From positions 1 to 32,854 of the forward strand of contig CALUPM010000016.1 in the NCBI GenBank assembly GCA_944322665.1: a stretch of DNA of 32,854 nt, in the 5' to 3' direction. The DNA is from Candidatus Gastranaerophilales bacterium (GTDB lineage: Bacteria > Cyanobacteriota > Vampirovibrionia > Gastranaerophilales > Gastranaerophilaceae). The translations under genes and the position numbers were made by a program. Below the pieces are notes generated by a model. That model was given only the letters and a program-made list of their open reading frames with translations. It was not told the DNA's origin and made no database searches. Each line of letters starts with the position of its first letter. The stretch's first letter is position 1. Positions 8,306-15,118 of this stretch are shown in pieces.

Positions 8306-9280
8306 ATGTACAGATGCACGGAATGTCAGGAAGAATACAAGGAAAAACCCGCATACTGCAATTGCGGGAATGACGAATTTGAAGAAATTCTGGCACCGTC
8401 ACAACAAACTCCGGCACAATTTTTTGACGGAACAGACCGCAGTGCAAGAAAAAAACTTCCGCTTAATTCAATACTTTCGATAAGTTTTCTTATTTTTTGC
8501 ATAATTTTGTCAATCGGAATCTGGTTTATAAAACTACCGGAATCACAGAATTCTGAAACAAAACCGGACACAGAAACACTGCAGCAAAAGATTCCGGCGG
8601 ATGTTGAAAATTTCTGGAAAGATACTGACAAGCCGTCTGCGCCTGAGCAGGAGAAAAACCACCCCACAGCCCCGAAACCATCAACTCAGCAATCACAGGC
8701 AAAAACGACATCAAAGCCCGCGCAAAAGCAGACAGTATCAGCTCCAGAGCAGACTTCAAAATCCACAGCGGCAAAACCGGCTGCCCCAAAGTCTGCGCAA
8801 AAGCCCGTGCAAACAGTTTCTAAACCGGTACAAAAAAATACGCAGGCTTCCACCTCAGCTCAAAGCAAACCGAAACTTCCTGATTCTGTGTTGAATATCG
8901 GAAAATCAAACCAGCAGACAGCAAGACCCGCCCAATCCGCAGCTTCAAAGCCTGCCCCGAAACCAGAACCGCCTAAAATGAGCAGTTCAGAATTTCTCCA
9001 ATACAAAGGGGAAGTAAGAAGTGCTTTGCTTGCAAAGCTCAACGTTGCGGCAATCAAAGGAACAGGCGACTGCGCGGTGGAATTTTCACTCGAGAGCACA
9101 GGAAAACTCATAAACAGAAACTTTATCTACAAATCTTCCAACAAATCCGTTAATGATGAAGTTTATCTTATGCTCATGCGGCTTCCGTACTATAAACAAC
9201 CGCCCAAATACTACAATGGCGAGAAAATAAAGCTTAAATTTTACTTCAACAACGGTTATTACGAAATAACGTTTATTTAA
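8306..9280 (+). CDS. TonB-like protein 2 with cytoplasmic zinc ribbon
   Basis: 324 residues. The N-terminus MYRCTECQEEYKEKPAYCNCGNDEF carries two cysteine pairs (C4/C7 and C18/C20) in the pattern of a rubredoxin-like zinc ribbon. A membrane helix follows (about 50-72), then a Pro/Gln/Lys/Ser-rich linker of about 150 residues. The C-terminal domain (about 230-324) has the TonB/TolA layout: EVRSALLAKLNVAAIKG, then AVEFSLESTGKLINRNFIYKSS, then LMRLPYYKQPP. The ribosome binding site (TAGGTAAAA) is 7 nt after the previous stop. It is the last gene of the operon; repeat-rich spacer follows. A zinc ribbon placed in the cytoplasm of a TonB-like protein is unusual and might bind a nucleic acid or protein partner. 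Confidence 0.7.
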   Translation: MYRCTECQEEYKEKPAYCNCGNDEFEEILAPSQQTPAQFFDGTDRSARKKLPLNSILSISFLIFCIILSIGIWFIKLPESQNSETKPDTETLQQKIPADVENFWKDTDKPSAPEQEKNHPTAPKPSTQQSQAKTTSKPAQKQTVSAPEQTSKSTAAKPAAPKSAQKPVQTVSKPVQKNTQASTSAQSKPKLPDSVLNIGKSNQQTARPAQSAASKPAPKPEPPKMSSSEFLQYKGEVRSALLAKLNVAAIKGTGDCAVEFSLESTGKLINRNFIYKSSNKSVNDEVYLMLMRLPYYKQPPKYYNGEKIKLKFYFNNGYYEITFI

Positions 9281-9283
9281 AAC

Positions 9284-9554
9284 CCTCGCCTGAAATTATT
9301 GTTCACTACTTTATCGCGAAATTTTTTATATTTCACGTCATTCTGAGAGAAGCAAAAAATCTTTTTTATTTTGTCCTCCGGACGGGGGCACTTTTGATGG
9401 CAAAAGTGCCGCAAAACCAGCCGCACGCTCTGTTCACTAATAATTTGTCCGGCTCGGCTTTTAGGCGGGTAAACTCGCTTCGCTCAAACAATACCCGCCT
9501 TTGAGGTTTGCCTCGCCTGAAATTATTGTTCACTTCGCTATCGCGGCATTTTTA
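9284..9554. repeat. Spacer with direct repeat and two hairpins
   Basis: CCTCGCCTGAAATTATTGTTCACT occurs at 9284-9307 and again at 9511-9534, followed in both by a related ATCGCG...ATTTTT tail. Between them are a 10-bp perfect stem GGCACTTTTG/CAAAAGTGCC (9387-9410), a second stem AGGCGGGTA/TACCCGCCT (about 9462-9501), and a lone left arm of the MITE-like family (CGTCATTCTGAG, 9336-9347). There is no coding signal. The duplicated ends suggest a relic of an inserted element. Confidence 0.65.
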
Positions 9555-9568
9555 TAGAAACATCGTGA

Positions 9569-10561
9569 CTATCTGAAAATCGCAAGCTTATTCCAGAAGG
9601 ATTCGTAAGTGCCTGTAAGTTTTTCGTATCTTCTTCTGGTCTTTGAGTCTACAAAATCATTATTTTCTAGGCTGATTTTTTTCATGCGTTCTTCAACCAT
9701 GTTTTTAAATTCTGTTTTGTATGGCTCTGCGACTTCTCTAATCCATGCATAAAACATATTTATCGCAAAAGAATGGAACAGGTCAAAATACTCTTTTCTG
9801 ATATCTTCATTTTCAATTTCCGAGTGAATATATTCATTTATATTATCCAGAGATTTAATCAAATCGAAAACAAGATTAGAACTAAATGCCCCGTAGGTAG
9901 AAGCTGCTTTATTTATTCTGTAATAATAACAGGTTTTACGTGTAAGCGCAATACTGGAAGCAAGCATTGACGCCACAAAAAGGAAATATATATCTTCGCC
10001 GAATTTTACATCACGAACAAATCTGATATTATTATTATTCAATAGCTTTGCTCTGTAGAGTTTGTTGCAAATTACTTTTGATTTTACAAATCTTGCTTTA
10101 TCCTGATTTGTAGAGAACAACGGCTCTTTAACCTTGAATGTCTGACGGGACAGATAATTATTCCCCTGTAATCTGCCATCTTTATCATAAACAATATCGC
10201 TTGCTGTAATATCAGCACCTGTGTCCTGCGCGGTCGCATATAAAGCTGAGAGGAAATTTTTCTTTATATAATCATCGCTGTCTACAAAGGCGATATAATC
10301 ACCCTGTGCCCTGTCTAAAGCTGTATTTCTTGCCGCACTGACGCCGGCATTTTCTTGAGAAATCAATATAATCCGGCTGTCCTGCTTTTTATATTTTTCA
10401 AGAATTTCCGCGGAATTGTCAGTTGAGCCGTCATTAACACAAATGACTTCAAAATCTTTAAAAGTCTGGTTTAATATGCTGTCCAGACACTGTTTCAAAT
10501 ATTTTCCGGCATTATATACCGGAACTATTACACTAACCTTGATACCATTTTTATTTTCCAT
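9569..10561 (-). CDS. Family 2 glycosyltransferase (GT-A fold)
   Basis: 330 residues; transfers a sugar from a nucleotide donor to a glycan or lipid acceptor at the cytoplasmic face. The N-terminal half is textbook GT2: VSVIVPVYNAGKYLKQCLDS, VNDGSTDNS, NAGVSAARN and the metal-binding FVDSDDYI (D94, D96). The C-terminal half has an acceptor-type region with RKTCYYYR, seen in capsule and exopolysaccharide transferases. No membrane helices. It stands alone rather than in a polysaccharide cluster. The extended -10 box directly before the ATG makes a leaderless transcript likely. Sugar and acceptor cannot be predicted. Confidence 0.9.
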   Translation of the reverse strand: MENKNGIKVSVIVPVYNAGKYLKQCLDSILNQTFKDFEVICVNDGSTDNSAEILEKYKKQDSRIILISQENAGVSAARNTALDRAQGDYIAFVDSDDYIKKNFLSALYATAQDTGADITASDIVYDKDGRLQGNNYLSRQTFKVKEPLFSTNQDKARFVKSKVICNKLYRAKLLNNNNIRFVRDVKFGEDIYFLFVASMLASSIALTRKTCYYYRINKAASTYGAFSSNLVFDLIKSLDNINEYIHSEIENEDIRKEYFDLFHSFAINMFYAWIREVAEPYKTEFKNMVEERMKKISLENNDFVDSKTRRRYEKLTGTYESFWNKLAIFR

Positions 10562-10567
10562 AAGAGT

Positions 10568-10576
10568 ATTATACCA
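10568..10576 (-). promoter_or_regulatory. Extended -10 promoter of the glycosyltransferase, leaderless
   Basis: On the minus strand TGGTATAAT (10568-10576) ends 6 nt before the ATG. The TG motif explains the lack of a clear -35 box. No Shine-Dalgarno site is possible in the remaining space. Confidence 0.65.
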
Positions 10577-10602
10577 GAAAAAATCCGATTTGTATCCTAT
10601 AC

Positions 10603-10630
10603 TTTACTTATATTTTTTTTGTTGTATCAT
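10603..10630 (+). promoter_or_regulatory. Promoter of the arginine leader
   Basis: TTTACT (10603-10608), 16 nt, TATCAT (10625-10630), then 7 nt to the ATG of the leader peptide. Matches are 4/6 and 5/6 to consensus. It is divergent from the glycosyltransferase promoter. Confidence 0.5.
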
Positions 10631-10637
10631 ATAAACT

Positions 10638-10700
10638 ATGCAGAAATTAGTTCAACACCGACGCAGAAGATTTAATCAGGAGGTTTTGTTTAAAGACTGA
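10638..10700 (+). CDS. 20-residue arginine leader peptide
   Basis: A short ORF, MQKLVQH, then four consecutive arginines (codons CGA CGC AGA AGA, 10659-10670), then FNQEVLFKD and a TGA. It has no Shine-Dalgarno site but starts 7 nt after a -10 box, so it is probably leaderless. Its last codons (10681-10694) form one strand of an antiterminator that would be free if the ribosome stalls at the arginines and covered if it reaches the stop. The arrangement matches ribosome-mediated attenuators of amino acid operons. The protein itself need have no function. It lies upstream of the unknown gene at 10999. Confidence 0.7.
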   Translation: MQKLVQHRRRRFNQEVLFKD

Positions 10701-10770
10701 ACTTTCCGTTTCTTATGTGCGGATAAAAAGATTTAGACAGAACCTTAAAAACTTTGAGGTTCTGTTTTTT
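10681..10770 (+). promoter_or_regulatory. Attenuator: antiterminator/terminator switch (arginine)
   Basis: Terminator: CAGAACCT (10738-10745) pairs with AGGTTCTG (10757-10764) and is followed by six T. Antiterminator: AGGTTTTGTTTAAA (10681-10694) pairs with TTTAGACAGAACCT (10732-10745) over 14 contiguous pairs, two of them G-U. Both use 10738-10745, so only one can form. Stalling on the Arg codons should free the first strand and allow readthrough into 10852-12462. Confidence 0.7.
10738..10770 (+). terminator. Rho-independent terminator of the arginine attenuator
   Basis: An 8-bp perfect stem with an 11-nt loop and a T6 tail, located 37 nt after the leader peptide stop and before any long ORF, as expected for an attenuator. 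Confidence 0.75.
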
Positions 10771-10851
10771 GTAAAAAAAAGTTAAAAAATTTCAGAAAAT
10801 AAGCAATAAAAATTTTTACGGTACTTAAAATAAAAGTGTGAAAGGAAAGTT

Positions 10852-10938
10852 ATGATATTAAGACTTCGACGAAAATCTATCATAAAAAAAGCGAATGCCC
10901 CGCGCGTTAGACTGATGAACTTAATCTGGGGCTTGTGA
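10852..10938 (+). CDS. 28-residue basic mini-protein or second leader peptide
   Basis: An ORF of 28 codons starting MILRLRRKSIIKKANAPRV and ending NLIWGL, with a strong ribosome binding site AAAGGAAAG 4-5 nt before the ATG. It contains five arginines and three lysines. It lies between the arginine attenuator and the 487-aa gene, so it would be made only on readthrough. TCTATCA (10876-10882) pairs with TGATAGA (10936-10942) across the stop codon, and GCCCC (10897-10901) with GGGGC (10928-10932). It could be a second control layer or a real small protein. Confidence 0.5.
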   Translation: MILRLRRKSIIKKANAPRVRLMNLIWGL

Positions 10939-10949
10939 TAGACAACTGC

Positions 10950-10975
10950 GCAAAAACGTAACTAAAAGTTTTTGC
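10950..10975 (+). promoter_or_regulatory. Hairpin just upstream of the 487-aa gene
   Basis: GCAAAAAC (10950-10957) and GTTTTTGC (10968-10975) form a perfect 8-bp stem with a 10-nt loop, ending 8 nt before the ribosome binding site AAAAGGA (10984-10990). There is no T tail after the stem, so a role at the level of translation or RNA stability is more likely than termination. Confidence 0.45.
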
Positions 10976-10998
10976 CGTAATCGAAAAGGAAATTTTAC

Positions 10999-12462
10999 AT
11001 GATACCCGCAATTTCAGCAAGCAAAATATACTCAACACTCGGAAACGAAAATTCTTTAATACCCCTTGCGATAAAAGATATCGCAAACAGCACCGGATTA
11101 ACGGCAGCCTCCTACCTTGCAGGCGACGAGGCTGAAGGAAGAGACAGATTTATAGACGAATTCGGAACGCAGGCAATCTGGCTTTTCGGCATTCCGGTTT
11201 ACAAAAAACTCCTTGATTTAGGACTGTTTAAAACTCTGGGATTTGACCCGAAAGTCGATGTCAGAGTTCTAAAAAACCCAGATATTTTTGAAAAAGCAAA
11301 AGAATATGCCGCAAATGATAAAATTAAAGCATCTTTGGAAAAAATCGGCAAATCTCAGAAAAATATAAAAATCTTTAAAGGTCTGACATTCGGGAAATTT
11401 GTAGCCTCGACTTTCCTTACAATCGCTTCATACTACGGGCTTACGAAATTCAGACACAAGCACACTGAAGAACATATCAAAGAAGAATTCTTAAAAAAAC
11501 AGGCTGCACTTAAAACGACACCGCACAAAATTAAACCTGCCTTTGCCGCACCTTCGCTTCAAAAAGTACCGTCAGCCTTCGGCGGTGTCCACAACAGCAC
11601 AAAAACTGCTCAAAAACAGGATAAAAATCCGTCCTTCGGCGGCATTCAGGATTTTATGTTCAGCCCGACAAAAAACCTTATGATTGTCGACGGCTCAATC
11701 ACTGCAGAAAGAATTTTTGAATCAAGAAACCCGCAGGACACCATCGGATACATTGTAAAAGAAGGTAGTTTCTGGGCGTTTATGTATCTTCTCGGCGGCA
11801 GAATTCAGAAACACGTTGAAAACAGCACCGAAAAAAAACACAACATGAATATCAAGCTTGACGCAAGGGTTATAGAAAGCGAAGAACTTAAAAATGCGCT
11901 TAAAAACAAAGACCTTCCGACACTTCTTCAGACATTTTCAAACCTTAAAAAAGATGTCGATATTTACGACTTTATCTGCAACCCGAATAACAAAGATAAC
12001 ATTATAGTCAAAATGGCGAAGATGTCTGATATTATAAAAGTTACGCCGACACCTGCAAAAGACACTGACAGAACTTTTGCAAAACTCAAAAACACAATTC
12101 TCCAGCCCAAAGACCTCAACAATCCTATTGACACAAGAGCGTTCATAGATATTGATGCCGTAAAATCAATCAACGAAAACCTCGGAAAACTTTACGAACA
12201 GTTCAGCGCATACAAGGCAAACGCCGGTACAGGCAAGCAGGATGAAGAACTTTTAACCTTCTTTCTTAAAGACCTGAAAAAATACAAACGGATATCAATT
12301 CTCAAAAACATCGGAGCCTGCATAGGCGCACTCGGAATTGTATGTCCTGCGATTATGCTGGCTTTAAGGTTTATAAACAAAGACAACAGAAATTTTAAAG
12401 TTAAAGAAGACATAGAACAAAAGCTTGCGGCAGATATTCAGGCAGGGAAAATCAAAGTTTAA
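10999..12462 (+). CDS. Unknown membrane-associated protein, arginine-attenuated paralog
   Basis: 487 residues, AAAAGGA 8 nt before the ATG. Not recognised. It is a clear paralog of the protein at 25477-26844. Shared blocks in order: start with SALGN-like STLGNEN; RDRFIDEFGTQAIWLFGIP (paralog RERIIDEYLTSAVWLGGIP); GFDPKVDVRVLK; FGKFVASTFL; VDGSITAERI; NIKLDARVI; DTRAFIDIDAV; and a C-terminal hydrophobic helix near 440-465 (LKNIGACIGALGIVCPAIML). Two or three further hydrophobic stretches lie near 55-70 and 130-150. The middle is a charged linker with two FGG motifs (SAFGG, PSFGG). It is probably membrane-bound, with large cytoplasmic loops. Upstream is a complete arginine leader/attenuator, implying induction on shortage of charged arginine tRNA. 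Function unknown. Confidence 0.7.
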   Translation: MIPAISASKIYSTLGNENSLIPLAIKDIANSTGLTAASYLAGDEAEGRDRFIDEFGTQAIWLFGIPVYKKLLDLGLFKTLGFDPKVDVRVLKNPDIFEKAKEYAANDKIKASLEKIGKSQKNIKIFKGLTFGKFVASTFLTIASYYGLTKFRHKHTEEHIKEEFLKKQAALKTTPHKIKPAFAAPSLQKVPSAFGGVHNSTKTAQKQDKNPSFGGIQDFMFSPTKNLMIVDGSITAERIFESRNPQDTIGYIVKEGSFWAFMYLLGGRIQKHVENSTEKKHNMNIKLDARVIESEELKNALKNKDLPTLLQTFSNLKKDVDIYDFICNPNNKDNIIVKMAKMSDIIKVTPTPAKDTDRTFAKLKNTILQPKDLNNPIDTRAFIDIDAVKSINENLGKLYEQFSAYKANAGTGKQDEELLTFFLKDLKKYKRISILKNIGACIGALGIVCPAIMLALRFINKDNRNFKVKEDIEQKLAADIQAGKIKV

Positions 12463-12478
12463 AAGATAAATAACAGCG

Positions 12479-13645
12479 CTATACTCTGCCGGCAGAAACG
12501 CCTTCAGCAGCAAGAAAACCTGTAGACCAGCAGTTTTGCAGGTTAAAGCCCCCGCAAAATCCGTCAATATCAAGCATTTCACCGCAAAAATACAAGCCTT
12601 TATGAAGTTTTGATTCCATAGTTTTGGAATTCACCTCATCAAGCGCAATCCCGCCGGACATCACCACTTCTCCGCCTTTTGCTGGTGAAACCGCTTCAAC
12701 TTCAAATTCCGACAGCGTTTTTAAAATTCTGTCACGGGTTTTGCCGTCAATCTTGTGCGCTTCCGGGTTTTCATTGACGCTGCATTTTTTTAAAACGGTT
12801 TCAGCCAGAGATTTTGGCATAATTTCCGATATTACGTTTTTAATTGTTTTATGCGGATTTTCATTCAACAATTGCTGCAAATTTTCTCCATGCATAAAAT
12901 CAAACCTGATTTTATAAGGAAAATTTTCCCGCGCCATCACAGAACTTATCATATAAACAACAGGCCCTGAAACCCCGTCGTGAGTAAAGAGTAAATCTCC
13001 GGAAAAACTTCTGCCGCGGCATTCTGCTGCAATATTTCTGACAGAAACTCCCGCAAGACAAGAATAATTTTCAGTTGTTTTCAATGCAGTAAGCGCAGGC
13101 CTCGGTTCGATAACACGGTGTCCCAGCCCGCTCACAATAGAAAATGCCGAATGGCCGCCGGCTGCTATAACTACATTTTTGAAAAAGTACGCACCTGACT
13201 CACTTCTAACCTCAAATCCGCCATTGCAGAAGTTTACGGACATCACATTTTCTTGTTGAAATTTGACTCCTGAAAGCGCATTCAAAAAGGCTTTTCGGAC
13301 ATCTGCCGAACTGTTTGACTTTGGGAAAATCCGCATATCGTCCTGAATATAAGTTTCAACACCGATTTTTTCAAAAAAATCTATTGTGTCTGATGTTCCG
13401 AAACGGGAAAACACAGAATATAAAAATTTTTCACCTCTCGGGTAGTTAGAAGCCAGCGCCTTAAAATCAAATTCTGCATGAGCAAGATTGCATCTGCCGC
13501 CGCCTGTCGGAAGAAGAGTTTTCAAAGGAGATTTTTTTTCAAATACAACGGGGATAATTCCTTTTTGTTTCAGGAAATATGCACACGCACACCCTGCAGG
13601 CCCGCCGCCGACAATTGCAGTTTCAGATTTCGACCCGTGTACCAT
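12479..13645 (-). CDS. NAD(P)/FAD-dependent oxidoreductase, HI0933/BaiN family
   Basis: 388 residues from the ATG at 13643-13645; the longer frame begins at a TTG and lacks support. Rossmann FAD motif AIVGGGPAGCACAYFLKQKG at 10-29, the family signature LPTGGGRCNLAH (about 50), VVIAAGGHSAF mid-protein, and the C-terminal FAD closure CGEMLDIDGFCGGFNLQNCWSTGFLAAEG. These blocks define the YhiN/HI0933 family, which includes BaiN, implicated in bile acid double-bond reduction in a gut Clostridium. The substrate here is unknown. Its start overlaps the end of folK by 23 nt, so the two are co-transcribed. It converges on 10999-12462 with a 16-bp gap and no obvious terminator. Confidence 0.9.
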   Translation of the reverse strand: MVHGSKSETAIVGGGPAGCACAYFLKQKGIIPVVFEKKSPLKTLLPTGGGRCNLAHAEFDFKALASNYPRGEKFLYSVFSRFGTSDTIDFFEKIGVETYIQDDMRIFPKSNSSADVRKAFLNALSGVKFQQENVMSVNFCNGGFEVRSESGAYFFKNVVIAAGGHSAFSIVSGLGHRVIEPRPALTALKTTENYSCLAGVSVRNIAAECRGRSFSGDLLFTHDGVSGPVVYMISSVMARENFPYKIRFDFMHGENLQQLLNENPHKTIKNVISEIMPKSLAETVLKKCSVNENPEAHKIDGKTRDRILKTLSEFEVEAVSPAKGGEVVMSGGIALDEVNSKTMESKLHKGLYFCGEMLDIDGFCGGFNLQNCWSTGFLAAEGVSAGRV

Positions 13646-14132
13646 AAAGAAATACCATCTCCGGATTTTCAAGGTCGTTATGGAGTTCTATTATTGATTT
13701 ATGCAAAACAGGATGAATAAAATCAGGAATCAATTCAAGAAGCGGCACAAGCGTGAAAGCTCTCAGGTGAACATATTTGTGCGGGATTGTCAAATTTTCG
13801 TCCTGAATAATTTCATTTCCGTAAAACAGAATATCAATATCAATTGTCCTGTCTTCATAGTTTGAAGAACCTGCAGTTCTTTTGCGCCCGAGCTGAGCCT
13901 CAATTCTCTGACATTCAGCAAGAAGGTCTTTAGGAGAAAGATTTGTTTTAACTTCAAGCACAGCATTAACAAACCATTTGTCAGACGCCATATTCCATGG
14001 TTCTGTTTCATAAAAAGCCGAAGTTCTGATAATGCTTATATTCTCGCAGGCACCCAGAAGGCTTGCCGCCTGCTGCACATAACCTATCCTGTCACCGGTA
14101 TTAGACCCTAAACTTAAGTAAACAATTGCCAT
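13623..14132 (-). CDS. folK: 6-hydroxymethyl-7,8-dihydropterin pyrophosphokinase
   Basis: 169 residues, the usual size. Transfers pyrophosphate from ATP to 6-hydroxymethyl-7,8-dihydropterin in folate synthesis. Family blocks: VYLSLGSNTGDR at the N-terminus, FYETEPW (pterin side), WFVNAVLEVKT, EAQLGRKR, and the signature DRTIDIDILFYG followed by IPHKYVHLRAFTLVPLLEL. No other folate gene is adjacent; it is paired with the flavoprotein downstream through an overlap. A consensus promoter ends 6 nt before the ATG, so the messenger is probably leaderless. Confidence 0.95.
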   Translation of the reverse strand: MAIVYLSLGSNTGDRIGYVQQAASLLGACENISIIRTSAFYETEPWNMASDKWFVNAVLEVKTNLSPKDLLAECQRIEAQLGRKRTAGSSNYEDRTIDIDILFYGNEIIQDENLTIPHKYVHLRAFTLVPLLELIPDFIHPVLHKSIIELHNDLENPEMVFLYGTRVEI

Positions 14133-14138
14133 AACAAT

Positions 14139-14167
14139 ATTTTATAGATTTTTTTATATAATGTCAA
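14139..14167 (-). promoter_or_regulatory. Consensus sigma70 promoter of folK, leaderless
   Basis: On the minus strand a perfect TTGACA (14162-14167), a 17-nt spacer, TAAAAT (14139-14144), then only 6 nt to the folK ATG. This is the best -35 box in the window. Confidence 0.75.
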
Positions 14168-14278
14168 TAAAATTTTGAAGGGGGAAAAAAGCCGCAACTC
14201 TGCTGTTTCTGAATTTTTGTCTATCGGCGACCAAGTTTTCGTGCAGTTCAGGAGATAAGACTGTTTTATAAAATTCAC

Positions 14279-14356
14279 TGTCATTCTGAGCGAAGCGAAG
14301 AATCCCAAAGCATATTTTAAAAGATTCTTCGGTCGTTTCACTCCCTCAGAATGACA
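14279..14356. repeat. MITE-like inverted repeat, short copy
   Basis: TGTCATTCTGAG (14279-14290) and CTCAGAATGACA (14345-14356) are perfect complements, with an inner pair GAAGAATC (14297-14304) / GATTCTTC (14323-14330). Same family as the elements at 1177 and 25225 but without their outer arms. It lies in the 583-bp gap between folK and the gene at 14716; a small CCCCTC/GAGGGG hairpin (14491-14508) is also present. Confidence 0.7.
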
Positions 14357-14531
14357 TGACAGGACAAAATGGGGCGATACCCTGCGCCTTAGCTTTTTGT
14401 CGGAGTGGTAAAATTTGACTGACTGTTGCTGTTCAATCACCCACACGAAATTATAAATTCGCTGAAGCTCACTAACAATTTCTTCCCTCTCCCCTCAAGG
14501 TAGAGGGGATATATTTAACGTAACGAACTTA

Positions 14532-14667
14532 TCGTCTTAACGTCTTAACGTCCTATCGTCTTTCTAAACGTAACCTCCTAGTGCCTTAGTGCCCTAGCGC
14601 CTTAGCATCTTTTTCCGTAACAAACTATTCACCCTTTCACCCGTTCAACTTTTCAACTCTCTTCACT
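14532..14667. repeat. Degenerate octanucleotide tandem array A
   Basis: Three runs of 8-nt units. First: TCGTCTTA, ACGTCTTA, ACGTCCTA, TCGTCTTT (14532-14563). Second: GTGCCTTA, GTGCCCTA, GCGCCTTA, GCATCTTT (14581-14612). Third: TTCACCCT, TTCACCCG, TTCAACTT, TTCAACTC (14628-14659), trailing into TCTTCACT. A related array is at 21018. Resembles in style the short tandem repeats of cyanobacteria, but those are heptamers. Confidence 0.65.
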
Positions 14668-14715
14668 CTTCTTAACATATAGCCATGCCAGCCCTCTGTA
14701 TATTAAACTTGAAAT

Positions 14716-15063
14716 ATGAGTGACGAAATTAACAGGAAAGTAATCAATATATTTTCAAGGCACAATAAAGAGCTTCCGCCGGCGTCTGCAAGCGAAAAGG
14801 TCAAATATTATGCCGGATTTAATTACGTCAAAATTAACAGAGACCACAACGGAAATAAGTTTAACAAAGAACATTTGATTAAATACTCAAAAACGTGCCA
14901 CTATATAGTCAGAGTAATGCGGGAACTTGACGGGGAAGTTGTTTTGTATAATTATGATGTTCCAAACGACAACCTTTTCAGGTTTTTAAAATCGTTCGAA
15001 GATAACACGCTCGACGGCACTATTATTGAAATTGACAAGTATTTTCCTGACAATCCGGCATAA
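14716..15063 (+). CDS. Unknown 115-residue protein
   Basis: A soluble-looking protein, MSDEINRKVINIFSRHNKE, with basic and aromatic residues (FNYVKINRDH, TCHYIVRVMRELDGEVVLYNYD). No signal peptide, helix or motif that I recognise. No Shine-Dalgarno site; a TATATT -10-like box (14699-14704) ends 11 nt before the ATG, so a very short leader is likely. The next gene starts 55 bp downstream on the same strand, so they may share a transcript. Codon use is like its neighbours. Confidence 0.6.
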   Translation: MSDEINRKVINIFSRHNKELPPASASEKVKYYAGFNYVKINRDHNGNKFNKEHLIKYSKTCHYIVRVMRELDGEVVLYNYDVPNDNLFRFLKSFEDNTLDGTIIEIDKYFPDNPA

Positions 15064-15118
15064 AAATTGCCGTTAAAGAAAAGTCCGGACAGTTAAAATA
15101 AATAGCGGAATAGATTAA

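Noticed and set aside
9281-9568. Possible rho-independent terminator GGCACTTTTG/CAAAAGTGCC
   Set aside because: The stem is strong but no T-run follows it; it is more likely part of the repeat element.
10852-10942. A riboswitch such as cyclic di-GMP, preQ1 or glutamine type
   Set aside because: The hairpins do not match the conserved cores I know for these classes.
14114-14446. 110-residue ORF on the minus strand upstream of folK
   Set aside because: It runs through the folK promoter and the palindromic repeat; its text (HSEGVKR..., FFASLRMTV) is the usual translation of this repeat family, not a gene.
14532-14667. CRISPR array
   Set aside because: Units are 8 nt with no spacers and no cas genes nearby.
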